Shown here piece by piece: positions 17,730 to 26,714 of a stretch of DNA of 64,000 bases. The position numbers and the translations under genes were made by a program. Within the stretch, counting starts at the first letter, position 1. Every line of letters starts with the position of its first letter. Origin of the DNA: Polaromonas sp. GTDB taxonomy: Bacteria > Pseudomonadota > Gammaproteobacteria > Burkholderiales > Burkholderiaceae_C. Location of the stretch: contig NZ_JAQSDA010000007.1 of assembly GCF_029945685.1 (NCBI RefSeq), forward strand, positions 62,001 to 126,000, written 5' to 3'. The notes under the pieces were generated by a model. It had not been told where the DNA came from. It did no database searches and saw only the letters and a program-made list of their open reading frames with translations.

Positions 17730-18557
17730 TCAGGCCGCGGGTCCGTTTTCCAGCGCCTGAGCCAGTGCCACGTACTCAACCACTGGTACTTCCTCGGCAC
17801 GCCGCTGCACATCGAAAGGCGGGCTGTGCGGCCGCTGCTCCAGCCATCGGCCCAGGGAGTGGCGCAACAGCTTGCGGCGCTGGCTGAACGCCACACGCAC
17901 CACCTCGCTCAACAGCTTGACATCCACCTTCTCCGGCGCAGCCCGGGGGACCATGCGGACCACTGCGCTGTCCACCCGCGGCGGTGGGTCAAAACTCTGC
18001 GGTGGCACAAACAACACGTTCTCCATCGCATAACGCCACTGCAGCATCACGCTGAGCCGGCCGTAGTCGCTGGTCGCGGGGCGGGCCACCATGCGGTCGA
18101 TCACTTCTTTTTGCAGCATGAAATGCTGGTCTTCAATGACCTCCACCGCGTCGAGCAGGTGGAACAGGATGGGCGTAGAAATGTTGTAAGGCAGGTTGCC
18201 CACCACCCTGAGCTTGCCGGTTTCTTCCCCTGCCGCCTCGGTTGCGGCGCCGCCCCGGGAAGAGGCGTCGGTCTGCACCTGCCGGGCCAGCTGCGTGAAA
18301 TCCACCCTGAGCACATCGGATTCAACCACCGTCAGTCGTGGATGCGCGCGCAGTTGCCGGGCCAGATCACGGTCCAGCTCGATCACCGTCAAGTGGCCGA
18401 GGCGTTCGGCCAGTGGTTGGGTCAGGGCCGCCAGCCCGGGACCGATTTCAACCATTGCCTGGCCAGGACGGGGGGCAATCGCCTGCACGATGTCATCGAT
18501 GATGGTGCGGTCGGTCAGGAAATGCTGGCCGAAGCGTTTGCGCGGGATATGTTTCAC
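17730..18557 (-). CDS. rsmA: 16S rRNA dimethyladenosine transferase (m6(2)A1518/A1519)
   Basis: SAM-dependent methyltransferase (KsgA) that dimethylates two adenines in the 3' hairpin of 16S rRNA during 30S maturation. The 275-residue protein opens with [10 protein letters not shown], followed by the SAM-binding [10 protein letters not shown] (about residue 38), IELDRDLA, and the catalytic NLPYNIS (about 127). It is slightly longer than E. coli KsgA owing to an Ala/Gly-rich loop before NLPYN. It lies downstream of lptD-surA; pdxA, which separates surA and ksgA in E. coli, is absent here. A dispersed repeat lies between surA and rsmA. Confidence 0.97.
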   Translation of the reverse strand: MKHIPRKRFGQHFLTDRTIIDDIVQAIAPRPGQAMVEIGPGLAALTQPLAERLGHLTVIELDRDLARQLRAHPRLTVVESDVLRVDFTQLARQVQTDASSRGGAATEAAGEETGKLRVVGNLPYNISTPILFHLLDAVEVIEDQHFMLQKEVIDRMVARPATSDYGRLSVMLQWRYAMENVLFVPPQSFDPPPRVDSAVVRMVPRAAPEKVDVKLLSEVVRVAFSQRRKLLRHSLGRWLEQRPHSPPFDVQRRAEEVPVVEYVALAQALENGPAA

Positions 18558-18601
18558 GCTAGCCCGAAGGCGGAAGTTGGGCGGTCCCGGACGTCGCTTT
18601 C

Positions 18602-18682
18602 AAGCAGGGGCCGCGGGTCCGGCTTTGCCGGCCCGCAGGCGCAGCGGCCCGCTGGGGGGGCACTGCGCGACCGTGGGGGCCA
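18602..18682 (+). repeat. Dispersed GC-rich repeat, family 1, copy between rsmA and surA
   Basis: GC-rich element sharing its core (GGCCGCGG, CCGGCTTTGCCGG palindrome, GCCGCAGGCGCAGCG, and an end with CGTGGGGGCC) with copies at 34436-34527 and, inverted, at 35401-35505. The CCGGC-GCCGG part can form a hairpin and may act as a terminator or REP-like element. Confidence 0.7.
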
Positions 18683-18684
18683 CG

Positions 18685-20079
18685 TCATTGCGGCGGATCC
18701 CGGTATTCCACATAGGCGCGGCCGCGCACTTCCTGCGCCCAGGCACTGTAGGCCTCTTCAAACTTTTTCTCACGCAGCGAGGCACGCACGATTTCGCGCT
18801 GCTCACGCGGCGAGAGCTTGGTATTGCGCCGCTCCAGCACCTGGATCAGGTGAACGCCGAAACGCGACACAAGGGGATCACCCACCTGGCCGGGCGTCAG
18901 GCTGTTCATGCGCTCCTCGAACTCGGGCACAAACTGGCCGGGGCCGGCCCAGCCGAGGTCACCGCCGTCCTTGGCCGAGGCGTCCTGGCTGTTTTCGCGG
19001 GCCAGCGCGGCAAAGTCGGCCTGCCCGGCAGCAATGCGCTTCTGAAAATCGGCCAGCCGTGCGACGGCGGCCGCCTCGCCGAGCTGGGCCGTGGGACGCA
19101 GCAGGATATGACGGGCGCGGGTTTCCACCACCGTGGCACCCGGCATGCCGGCGCGTTTTCGCTCCAGCACCTTGAGCACATGAAAACCGGCACCACTGCG
19201 CACCGGCCCGGCGATACCCCCGACCGGTACATTTTTCGTGGTGTCGACAAAGAGCTCAGGGTAACGGTCGGCAGGGCGCAAGCCCATCTGGCCGTCGGCG
19301 CTGCGCTCCGGTGCAGTTGAAAATTCCCCCACCAGCGCGGTGAAGTCCGTCCCGTTGCGCGCGCGCTCTGCCGCCAGCTGTGCCCTGGCCTGGAGACTGG
19401 CGACCTGGGCCGGGGTGGCGTTTTCGGGAACAACCACCAGGATCTGCGCGAGGTTGAGCTCCTGTGCGGCGGGGTCGCTCCCGGCTTCCTGCTCGCGGAT
19501 GAACTGCTCGACCTCCTGGTCGCTGACCTTGGCCTGGGATTCAAGTTCGCGCTCCCGGATCCGGGTCAGCAGGATTTCGTTGCGAAGATCGGCGCGAAAC
19601 TGGGCAAAAACCAGCCCCTGGGCGCTCACGCGCTGGCGCAACTCATCCAGGGACACCTGGTTTTGCCGGGCAACATTGAGCACGGCCTCGTCCACCATGG
19701 ACTCGCTGACCTGCACCCCCATTTCCCTGGCCAGCTGCAACTGTGTGCGCTCCACGATGATGCGTTCGAGCAGCAGCCGTGCCAGTTCGTTTTTGGGTGG
19801 TAGCGCCGTGCCTTGCTGCGCCATTTGCTGCTCGGTGCGCAGCATGCGCGCGCGTACCTCATTGTTGGTGATGGGCTCTGAGTTGACAACAGCCACGATG
19901 AAGTCGGCCTGCCGTTGCCCACCCGCCCCCGTTCCCAAGGTGCCCACACCCGGCACTCGCTGCTGGCCGGGCGGCCTCAAGAGCTGAGCCTGCGCGGACA
20001 GGGCGGGCAAGCCAAGCACCAGCGCCAGCACGGCGACGCAGCGAAAGCCAGGACGGGGGAAGAAACTGGATTTAGTCAT
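18685..20079 (-). CDS. surA: Periplasmic chaperone and peptidyl-prolyl isomerase SurA
   Basis: Periplasmic chaperone that delivers outer-membrane proteins, including LptD, to the BAM complex. The 464-residue product has a signal peptide (MTKSSFFPRPGF, hydrophobic core, ALSAQAQ), a SurA N-terminal helical domain (IVAVVNSEPITNNEVRARM) and two parvulin PPIase domains (about 200-300 and 315-415, with GxxMGLRP- and GGDLGWAGPGQF-type signatures). The start ATG overlaps the lptD stop in ATGACTAA, which fixes it. A longer reading with 12 extra residues is unlikely. Translational coupling with lptD fits SurA's role in LptD assembly. Confidence 0.95.
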   Translation of the reverse strand: MTKSSFFPRPGFRCVAVLALVLGLPALSAQAQLLRPPGQQRVPGVGTLGTGAGGQRQADFIVAVVNSEPITNNEVRARMLRTEQQMAQQGTALPPKNELARLLLERIIVERTQLQLAREMGVQVSESMVDEAVLNVARQNQVSLDELRQRVSAQGLVFAQFRADLRNEILLTRIRERELESQAKVSDQEVEQFIREQEAGSDPAAQELNLAQILVVVPENATPAQVASLQARAQLAAERARNGTDFTALVGEFSTAPERSADGQMGLRPADRYPELFVDTTKNVPVGGIAGPVRSGAGFHVLKVLERKRAGMPGATVVETRARHILLRPTAQLGEAAAVARLADFQKRIAAGQADFAALARENSQDASAKDGGDLGWAGPGQFVPEFEERMNSLTPGQVGDPLVSRFGVHLIQVLERRNTKLSPREQREIVRASLREKKFEEAYSAWAQEVRGRAYVEYRDPPQ

Positions 20080-22552
20080 AGTTGGTAAAACGGCTGGATG
20101 TCGTGCCCTGCTCACGCAGGTACTGGTAACGCGGGATGTTGGCTTTGAGGGTTTTCAGGGGATTGGAGCCAATGCGTGAGAAACCGACGAACTCCAATTG
20201 GAACAGGATGCGGGTGTTGTTGGCTTTGGATGGATTGCCCGCAAGCACACTACCGAGTTGGGTGCGCTCCAGCACCACGCGTCCTATCCAGCAGCAGCCG
20301 TCGTATTCAATGCCCAACACCATGTCCACGAATTTCCTGTCGGGCACACTGTAGTTCAGGCGACCGACGCTGTACCAGCGCCCGGCCCCTTGGCCGCGCC
20401 CGGGACCCAGATCCTTGCCCTTGTCGCCCCACAAGTCATTGATCGGCCATTGCCAGCCCACATCAAACTGCTCACTGACATTGCGCTGGCGACGGTAGGC
20501 CGCACTGATGACGCGGTAGTTGCCGGGGTTGTAACGGGCGCCCACGGTCGAGCGCTGGGAAATGCTGGTCTTCGGGTTGTACTGGACCGTGCTGTCCAGT
20601 GACCACGTTTTTGTCAAATTCACCGAGCCACCGAACAGCAGGTCGCTGAAACGATCCGTCACCGGCCCCCCCCCGGGCAAGGTGACCAGTTGGTCCTTGA
20701 ACCGCAGGCGCTGGGCCACGCCCACACGCAAGGCCTCGGCGCCGGTGTCGGGGTCCAGCAGGCGCGAGGTCAGGCCCAGCGTCAGCAGGTTGGAGTCCGA
20801 GATACGGTCGTTGCCCACAAACGCATTTTCAGTGAACACCGTCGCGAAATTGAAATCGTTCGCTCCCGAGTCGTAATTGGGCAGAGAACTCTGGTCACGA
20901 TAGGGCGTGTTCACATAAAACGCGCGCGGCTCCAGCGTCTGGGTGTAGGCCTGCCCGAAATAATTAGTCTCCCGCTCAAAGGTCAGTCCGCTGTCCAGGC
21001 TGAAGGTCGGCACTGTGCGCGAAGCCGAGCGTGCTCCATTGACCAAGGGGCCGTCAAACTGGTAAGTTGTGGTGTTAAGCATCAGCTTGGGCGTGATGTA
21101 TCCCCCAGGCCGGATCCAGGGCCGGCTCACCTGCGCGAGTGCAAACGCACGGCTGGCATTGGGCTGCCCGGTCAGCCGGCGGTCCGACTCAAAACGGGTG
21201 TAGTCCGTGCTAATTGAATAATCAAGCCCGCCCAGCCCGCCCACCGGCACATTGAAGCGGTTGTAAGCGGCGGTGAGCTGCGGCATGCGGTCATAAGGCG
21301 GCACGATGGGCGCGTTCACATCCTGCAGGGTTTGCCACTTGAGCGTCCGCAGCGTGGTCGAGAAATAGCCGCGTCCCCAACTGAGGCTGGCGTCGCTGGG
21401 CAGCAAGCGCTGGGTCAGCAAGGTGCTCGCGCCAGCACTGCCAAACCCTGAAAAATCCCGCCAGTAGTTGTCGTCGCTGACCCGGTTCAAGTTGAGGTTG
21501 ATGCCTACACCGCCGATTGCTGGTATCCCCGAGTTGAAACTTCCACTATGCAAATAGTTGTAAGACCAGCGGTTGCTGTTGCGCAACTGGTCATTGGGCA
21601 GCAAGCTGGCGCGCAATTCACCCTTGTACCCGGGCTCCAGATAACGAAACTCGCCAGCCAGGTCCACCCCGCGCTTGCTCATGATGGTCGGCGAGAAGGT
21701 GGCATCGCGATTCGGCGCAATGTCAAAATAATAGGGCACGGTCACGGCTGTGCCACTGAGACTGTCGATCGCCAGCGTTGGCGGCAACACACCCGACTTG
21801 CGTTTGTCGCTGAGCGGAAAGCTGAAGGTGGGCGCCGCCAGAATCGGCACATTCATGAAGCGCAAGACACCGCCCGAGGCCTCGCCGACGTCCGCTTCCC
21901 TGTCGAGCTTGAGTGTGGTCGCCTTGACAATCCACGCCGGCATCCAGCTCGGGCCCTCACCGCGCTGGCAGGTGGTGAAGGTGGCGTTTTGCGCCACCAG
22001 GCGCTTGTCGTCCAGAAAATCGATGCGGTCGGCTGTGCCGTAACCGTCGTTCTGCAAAAACCGGTAGTCCGGCGTCAGGAAAAAGCCTTCGAAGGTATCG
22101 AGCTTGATTTCCAGTTCTGGTCCGTTGTAAAGGTTGCCAGAGCTGTTGACACGCACGTTGCCCCGGGCCTTGACAACATCGGTCGGCTGGTCGTACTCGA
22201 TCCGGTCGGCGCGTATCGCCGAGCCGCCGCGGCGCAACTCGGCCTCCCCGTCCACCACGGTCTCAAGATCCGGGCGTCCCGACACACGGTTGCCAAACAC
22301 AAAGGTCGGCAGTTCGATGCCGGGGCCGCCCGGCGGCTGCTCGGCCAGCATGGACGAGCTCCTGAGCAGCACCGGTGCACCATCGCTGGTTTGAACCCCC
22401 GGCAGTTGCTGCGCCGGCCCGGGGGCCGTCGCCGGGCTTTGGGCATAAGCCGCCCCGCCATGCCCAAGGCCCAGCATGGTGCAGGACACCAGACTGAGGA
22501 CGGCATGAGCGACCGGAGAATGAATAAAACGCGAGCGGGATGCGCGATGCAT
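20072..22552 (-). CDS. lptD: LPS-assembly outer-membrane protein LptD
   Basis: Outer-membrane translocon that, with LptE, inserts lipopolysaccharide into the outer leaflet. The 826-residue protein shows a signal peptide ending near AAYAQS, an N-terminal periplasmic OstA/LptA-like jellyroll (ELRRGGSAIRADRIEYDQPTD at about 105-125, shortened here to its core), and a large C-terminal 26-strand-type barrel (VPYYFDIAPNRDATFSPT; FVDMVLGIEYDGCCW near the end). The paired cysteines in CCW and in FTTCQRG match the disulphide residues known from the family. Length fits. It starts the lptD-surA-rsmA cluster and is divergent from amgK. The start has only a weak ribosome binding site. Confidence 0.96.
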   Translation of the reverse strand: MHRASRSRFIHSPVAHAVLSLVSCTMLGLGHGGAAYAQSPATAPGPAQQLPGVQTSDGAPVLLRSSSMLAEQPPGGPGIELPTFVFGNRVSGRPDLETVVDGEAELRRGGSAIRADRIEYDQPTDVVKARGNVRVNSSGNLYNGPELEIKLDTFEGFFLTPDYRFLQNDGYGTADRIDFLDDKRLVAQNATFTTCQRGEGPSWMPAWIVKATTLKLDREADVGEASGGVLRFMNVPILAAPTFSFPLSDKRKSGVLPPTLAIDSLSGTAVTVPYYFDIAPNRDATFSPTIMSKRGVDLAGEFRYLEPGYKGELRASLLPNDQLRNSNRWSYNYLHSGSFNSGIPAIGGVGINLNLNRVSDDNYWRDFSGFGSAGASTLLTQRLLPSDASLSWGRGYFSTTLRTLKWQTLQDVNAPIVPPYDRMPQLTAAYNRFNVPVGGLGGLDYSISTDYTRFESDRRLTGQPNASRAFALAQVSRPWIRPGGYITPKLMLNTTTYQFDGPLVNGARSASRTVPTFSLDSGLTFERETNYFGQAYTQTLEPRAFYVNTPYRDQSSLPNYDSGANDFNFATVFTENAFVGNDRISDSNLLTLGLTSRLLDPDTGAEALRVGVAQRLRFKDQLVTLPGGGPVTDRFSDLLFGGSVNLTKTWSLDSTVQYNPKTSISQRSTVGARYNPGNYRVISAAYRRQRNVSEQFDVGWQWPINDLWGDKGKDLGPGRGQGAGRWYSVGRLNYSVPDRKFVDMVLGIEYDGCCWIGRVVLERTQLGSVLAGNPSKANNTRILFQLEFVGFSRIGSNPLKTLKANIPRYQYLREQGTTSSRFTNYD

Positions 22553-22661
22553 CGGAAGTATGAGATAAACCCGTTTGTGAAAGCTGGCCCGATTATCCTA
22601 TGCCCACCCACCCCTTTGCCGATCTTTTGATGTATCCATGTGAAGCAGGCCGAAAGACCGC

Positions 22662-23735
22662 ATGACCGAATCCCCCCCTGTCTGGCCTGATGCCACCCGC
22701 GCCGGCGCTTTTTCCGCCTGGCTGCAGGCCCATGCGCCCGACCATGGCCTGCTGCCGGACACCGTGCGGCCGGCTTCGGCCGACGCCAGTTTTCGCCGCT
22801 ATTTCCGGGTGCTTACCGCCGGCGGCGGCAGCTGCATCATCATGGACGCGCCGCCCGCGCAGGAGGACTGCGCGCCTTTTGTGAAGGTCGCCGAACTGAT
22901 GGCGGATGCCGGGCTGAATGCGCCGCGCGTGCTGGCCTGGGACCGGGCCCAGGGCTTCATGCTGCTGAGCGACCTGGGCGCCCGGACCATGCTCGAGGTG
23001 ATCGAGCAGCAGCCCGATGCGAAGCGGACTGAACGGGCCTACACGCTCTACCGCGAAGCCGTGGACGCGCTGGTGACCTGGCAGCGGGCCTCCCGCCCGG
23101 ATGTGCTGCCGCCCTATGATGACGCCCTGCTGTCGCGCGAGCTGGCGCTGTTTCCCGACTGGTATGTGGAGAAGCACCGCGGCATCCCCATCGACGGCGC
23201 GCTGCGCGGCAAGCTCGACGGCCTGTTTGCGCAGATCAAGGACAGCAACCTGAATTCGCTGGGCGGGGCGCGCGTGTACGTGCACCGCGACTTCATGCCG
23301 CGCAACCTGATGGTTCCGGAAAGCGGCGAGCCAGGGCTCGGCGTACTGGACTTCCAGGATGCGGTTTACGGCCCCATCAGCTACGACATTGCCAGCCTGC
23401 TGCGCGACGCCTTCATCAGCTGGCCGGAGGACTTCGTGCTCGAGATCACCGTGCGTTACTGGGAGCAGGCGCGCAAGGCCGGCCTGCCGGTCGGCGACGA
23501 CTTCGGCGAGTTCTACCGCGCGGTCGAGTGGATGGGCCTGCAGCGCCACCTCAAGATCCTCGGCATCTTCGCGCGCCTGACCCTGCGCGACGGCAAGCCC
23601 AAGTACCTGGCCGACACGCCGCGTTTCATCACCTACGCACGTTCGACCTGTGCGCGTTACCGCGCACTCGGACCGCTGATGGTGCTGCTCGACGAGATCG
23701 AAGGCAACGAGACCCGGGTGGGCTACACGTTTTGA
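22662..23735 (+). CDS. amgK: Anomeric MurNAc/GlcNAc kinase, aminoglycoside-phosphotransferase fold
   Basis: Likely AmgK, which phosphorylates C1 of N-acetylmuramate and N-acetylglucosamine in a peptidoglycan recycling route that bypasses de novo UDP-MurNAc synthesis. The 357-residue protein has the APH-kinase catalytic loop VHRDFMPRNLMV (about residue 205) and the metal-binding LDFQDAVYGPISYDIASLL (about 230). Position next to lptD, on the opposite strand, is the family's usual setting in Pseudomonas and Burkholderiales. The expected partner murU (MurNAc-1-P uridylyltransferase) is not next to it; rsmE follows instead. The kinase fold is certain; the substrate is inferred from context. Confidence 0.85.
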   Translation: MTESPPVWPDATRAGAFSAWLQAHAPDHGLLPDTVRPASADASFRRYFRVLTAGGGSCIIMDAPPAQEDCAPFVKVAELMADAGLNAPRVLAWDRAQGFMLLSDLGARTMLEVIEQQPDAKRTERAYTLYREAVDALVTWQRASRPDVLPPYDDALLSRELALFPDWYVEKHRGIPIDGALRGKLDGLFAQIKDSNLNSLGGARVYVHRDFMPRNLMVPESGEPGLGVLDFQDAVYGPISYDIASLLRDAFISWPEDFVLEITVRYWEQARKAGLPVGDDFGEFYRAVEWMGLQRHLKILGIFARLTLRDGKPKYLADTPRFITYARSTCARYRALGPLMVLLDEIEGNETRVGYTF

Positions 23736-23832
23736 GCCTTCTCTCCAACGTCGAATCCGGCCCAGCCCCTTTGGGAACAAGCACGGACAGCTACATATTT
23801 CATAGCAACATGCAAGCTCCCGGGAACCAGCC

Positions 23833-24570
23833 ATGACGGCCCGCTTCTACGCCGACCTGCCGCTGCGCGACGGCGACGCGCTGACCCTGCCCGAGCGCGC
23901 CGCGCGCCACGTGCAGGTGCTGCGCCTGCAGCCCGGCGACCTGATCACGCTGTTCAACAGCCAGGGCGGTGAGTTCCATGCGACGATTGAACGCATGGGC
24001 CGCAGCGACGTGCACGTGCGTATCGACGCCCACAGCGCCGTGGAGCGCGAAACCCACCGCGCCGTGCATCTGGCCATCGGCATGCCCGCCAATGAGCGCA
24101 TGGACTGGCTGGTCGAAAAAGCCAGCGAGCTCGGTGCGGCCAGCATCACGCCACTGATGGCCGAACGATCGGTGCTGCGCCTCAAGGGTGAACGCGCCGA
24201 CAAAAAAGTCGCGCACTGGCAGGGCATAGCCATCGCGGCCTGCGAGCAGTGCGGACGCAACCGGCTACCGCCGGTGCATGCGGTGGACACGCTCAGCGAC
24301 TGGCTGGCCGCGTTGCCGCCCGCCGCGTCGGCCGAACCGCGGTTGTTGCTGTCGCTGCGCGCCGGCACGCAGCCCCTGGCGCAAGCCCTCGCTGCCTATG
24401 GGCGCACCACCCCCGTGACCCTGCTCGGCGGCCCCGAAGGCGGCCTGAGCACGGCCGAGGAAGACGCGGCCCTGGCGCGCGGTTTTGTGCCGGTAAGCCT
24501 GGGGCCGCGCGTGTTGCGCGCCGAAACCGCGCCGCTGGCCTGCCTGGCGCTTCTCACACTGGATGCCTGA
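23833..24570 (+). CDS. rsmE: 16S rRNA m3U1498 methyltransferase
   Basis: SPOUT-class methyltransferase that methylates N3 of U1498 in 16S rRNA. The 245-residue protein has the N-terminal PUA-like part (HVQVLRLQPGDLITLFN) and the trefoil-knot SAM site LLGGPEGGLSTAEED with LGPRVLRAETAPLA, the C-terminal hallmark of RsmE. ATG 23833 is close to CGGGAACC. The MFS gene starts 3 bases after its stop, so the two are co-transcribed. A short dispersed-repeat remnant lies just upstream (23786-23818). Confidence 0.95.
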   Translation: MTARFYADLPLRDGDALTLPERAARHVQVLRLQPGDLITLFNSQGGEFHATIERMGRSDVHVRIDAHSAVERETHRAVHLAIGMPANERMDWLVEKASELGAASITPLMAERSVLRLKGERADKKVAHWQGIAIAACEQCGRNRLPPVHAVDTLSDWLAALPPAASAEPRLLLSLRAGTQPLAQALAAYGRTTPVTLLGGPEGGLSTAEEDAALARGFVPVSLGPRVLRAETAPLACLALLTLDA

Positions 24571-24573
24571 ACG

Positions 24574-25743
24574 ATGAACCGCAATCTCTGGCTGCTGGCT
24601 GTTTGCCAGGGCCTGTTTCTCACCAACAACGTCACCTTCATCGCCATCAACGGCCTGGTCGGGCTGAACCTGGCGCCGCTCGGCTGGATGGCCACCTTGC
24701 CGGTGATGGGCTACGTCGTCGGCGGGGCGCTGTCGACCGGCATCGTCGCACGCACCCAGAAGCGCTTCGGCCGCAAGACCTCGTTCCAGCTTGGGCTGGT
24801 GGTGGCGGTACTGTCAGCGCTGCTGTGCTGTTATGCGGCCTACAGCCGCAACTTCTGGCTGCTGGTGACCGCTACCGTGGTGGCCGGTTATTACAACGCC
24901 AATGCCCAGCTCTACCGCTTCGCCGCGGCTGAGCTGGCACTGCCCGCGTTTCGCGAAAAAGCCGTCTCGCTGGTGATGGCCGGCGGCCTGATCGGTGCCA
25001 TCGCCGGCCCCAACCTCGCTGCGGGCACCCGCAGCCTGACCGACGTGCCGTTTGCCGGTGCTTACCTGGCGCTGGCCGGCGTGGCCCTGCTGGCCATGGC
25101 CTTGCTGGCATTCATCCACTTCCCGCCAACGCCGGCCCAGCAGGCGGTCAGCGGGGGCCGGCCCCTGGGCGAGATCATGCGCCAGCCGGTGTTCATCGTC
25201 GCTGCCGCCGCCGGCGCGCTCGGCTTCGGCGTGATGAACCTCCTGATGGCCGCCACGCCGATTGCCATGCAGGTCTGCGGCCTGCCGTTTTCCGACGCGG
25301 CACTGGTGCTTGAATGGCATGTGATCGGCATGTTTGCGCCCGGCTTTTTCACCGGCCACCTGATCAAGCGTTTCGGCACCCTGCCCATCATGGCGGTGGG
25401 GCTGGCGCTCAACGTGGGATGTGTGCTGGTGGCGCTGTCAGGCGTCAACCTGCACCAGTTCCTGGTCGCGCTGTTTTTGCTGGGGGTGGGCTGGAACTTC
25501 CTGTTCACCGGCAGCACCACGCTGGCGCTGACAGCCTACCGGCCGGAAGAAAAAGACAAGGCGCAAGGCGCGCTCAATTTCTGCGTGTTCGCGGTGCTGG
25601 CGCTGTCCTCGCTGGCCTCGGGTGTGCTGGTCACGACCCAGGGCTGGACGCTGCTGAACCTGGGCTCGCTGCTGCCGCTGGGGTTGACGGGGCTTGCGCT
25701 GGCCTGGCTCGCATTTCGCAACCGGGCCTTGCGCAGCGCCTGA
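24574..25743 (+). CDS. Major facilitator superfamily transporter
   Basis: Inner-membrane permease of 389 residues with about 12 hydrophobic helices. The conserved loop 2-3 basic motif appears as RTQKRFGRKTSF (about residue 67) and is echoed in the second half as GHLIKRFGTLP. The pattern (small soluble segments, no long tails) resembles the drug/metabolite efflux and YcaD-like groups; the substrate cannot be named. It follows rsmE by 3 bases. A dispersed repeat begins right after its stop. Confidence 0.85.
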   Translation: MNRNLWLLAVCQGLFLTNNVTFIAINGLVGLNLAPLGWMATLPVMGYVVGGALSTGIVARTQKRFGRKTSFQLGLVVAVLSALLCCYAAYSRNFWLLVTATVVAGYYNANAQLYRFAAAELALPAFREKAVSLVMAGGLIGAIAGPNLAAGTRSLTDVPFAGAYLALAGVALLAMALLAFIHFPPTPAQQAVSGGRPLGEIMRQPVFIVAAAAGALGFGVMNLLMAATPIAMQVCGLPFSDAALVLEWHVIGMFAPGFFTGHLIKRFGTLPIMAVGLALNVGCVLVALSGVNLHQFLVALFLLGVGWNFLFTGSTTLALTAYRPEEKDKAQGALNFCVFAVLALSSLASGVLVTTQGWTLLNLGSLLPLGLTGLALAWLAFRNRALRSA

Positions 25744-25745
25744 TA

Positions 25746-25793
25746 CGCTATAAGTTCAGGAGCTGCCTGCGCAGCAGGGACAAGGGCTGACGG
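25746..25793 (+). repeat. Dispersed short repeat, family 2 (after the MFS gene)
   Basis: Begins with GCTATAAGTTCAGGAGCTGC, continues CTGCGCAGCAGG and ends GACAAGGGCTGA. It matches the family seen at 17690, 31180, 31905, 37644, 38895, 44312, 50041 and 63121, with a core of GCTAT-AT-rich-ATAGCTG followed by GCGC and a GGGCT end. Confidence 0.6.
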
Positions 25794-25803
25794 CATTTTT
25801 TAC

Positions 25804-26703
25804 CTAAAACCGGGCGTCCAGCCAGGCCTTCAAACTGGCAAACACCGGCGCCGCGTCCCGCTCGTTGAAGATCTCGTGGTACAGCTCATCGAAACAGCGT
25901 GCGGTCACAAGCTTGGCGCCACCATTGCTCGCGGCGGCTTCGGCAAAAGCGCGGCTGCCGGCCGGGTTGACCAGCCTGTCGGCGCCGGCATACATCAGCA
26001 GCGTGGGTGTGGTCCAGGTGGCCGCGGCAGCCACCGTCGCCGGCCCGGCGGTTGCGATGAACCTGGCCAGCCGCGCTGAAATCTTCGCATGCACCAGCGG
26101 GTCGGCCAGGTACTTGCGGACCACCAGCGGATCATGCGAGAGAAACTCGGGCTTGAGGCCGTTGTTGACACGCAGGTTGGGTGCCATCAGTGGCAGGGTG
26201 GCCAGCAGAAGTTTTTGAAACGCATTGAGCCCGGGATCGAGCGCCGGCGAGGACATCACCAGGCCATCGACCGGACGCAGGCCGAGCGACACAAAACGTC
26301 CCGCCACCAACCCGCCCAGGCTGTGGCCCAGCAGGATCAGCGGCAGGGGCTCCGCAAGTGCCGCACCGGCCGCACGCGGCAGGCGCAGCGAGCGCTGGCG
26401 GGTGTCGTCGACCACCTCGGCCAAGTCCTCCAGCAGCAGGGACTCGCTGGACAGGCCACCGCGTTCGCCACCCGACTCGCCGTGACCGCGCTGGTCATAG
26501 GCGCGCACTGCAAAACCCCAGTCCAGCAGCTTGCGCGCCACATGGTCGTAGCGGCTGGCGTGTTCGCCAAGGCCGTGCACCAACAGCACCACCGCGCGCG
26601 GCGGCAAGGCGTTGTCGGCCTGCCACGCCTCCATCGGCCACTCGTAGAGCGCCAGGTTTTCGCCATCGCGGGCGGTGAACGGTGCCAGCAGGGGGTGGTC
26701 CAT
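25804..26703 (-). CDS. Alpha/beta hydrolase, monoacylglycerol lipase / lysophospholipase type
   Basis: Serine hydrolase of the Hydrolase_4 family, probably acting on monoacylglycerols or lysophospholipids. The 299-residue protein shows VHGLGEHASRYDHVA (oxyanion region, about residue 43), the nucleophile elbow GHSLGG (about 122), the acid YAGADRLVNP (about 236) and the catalytic His in DELYHEIFNE (about 268). ATG 26703 (MDHPLLAPF) starts 11 bases after the stop of the M20 peptidase gene. A longer frame exists but lacks family sequence. There is no signal peptide. Physiological substrate unknown. Confidence 0.88.
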   Translation of the reverse strand: MDHPLLAPFTARDGENLALYEWPMEAWQADNALPPRAVVLLVHGLGEHASRYDHVARKLLDWGFAVRAYDQRGHGESGGERGGLSSESLLLEDLAEVVDDTRQRSLRLPRAAGAALAEPLPLILLGHSLGGLVAGRFVSLGLRPVDGLVMSSPALDPGLNAFQKLLLATLPLMAPNLRVNNGLKPEFLSHDPLVVRKYLADPLVHAKISARLARFIATAGPATVAAAATWTTPTLLMYAGADRLVNPAGSRAFAEAAASNGGAKLVTARCFDELYHEIFNERDAAPVFASLKAWLDARF

Positions 26704-26714
26704 GGCGGGCCGGC

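Noticed and set aside
20690..22630. Long plus-strand frames opposite lptD
   Set aside because: Antisense shadows of a conserved gene in GC-rich DNA.
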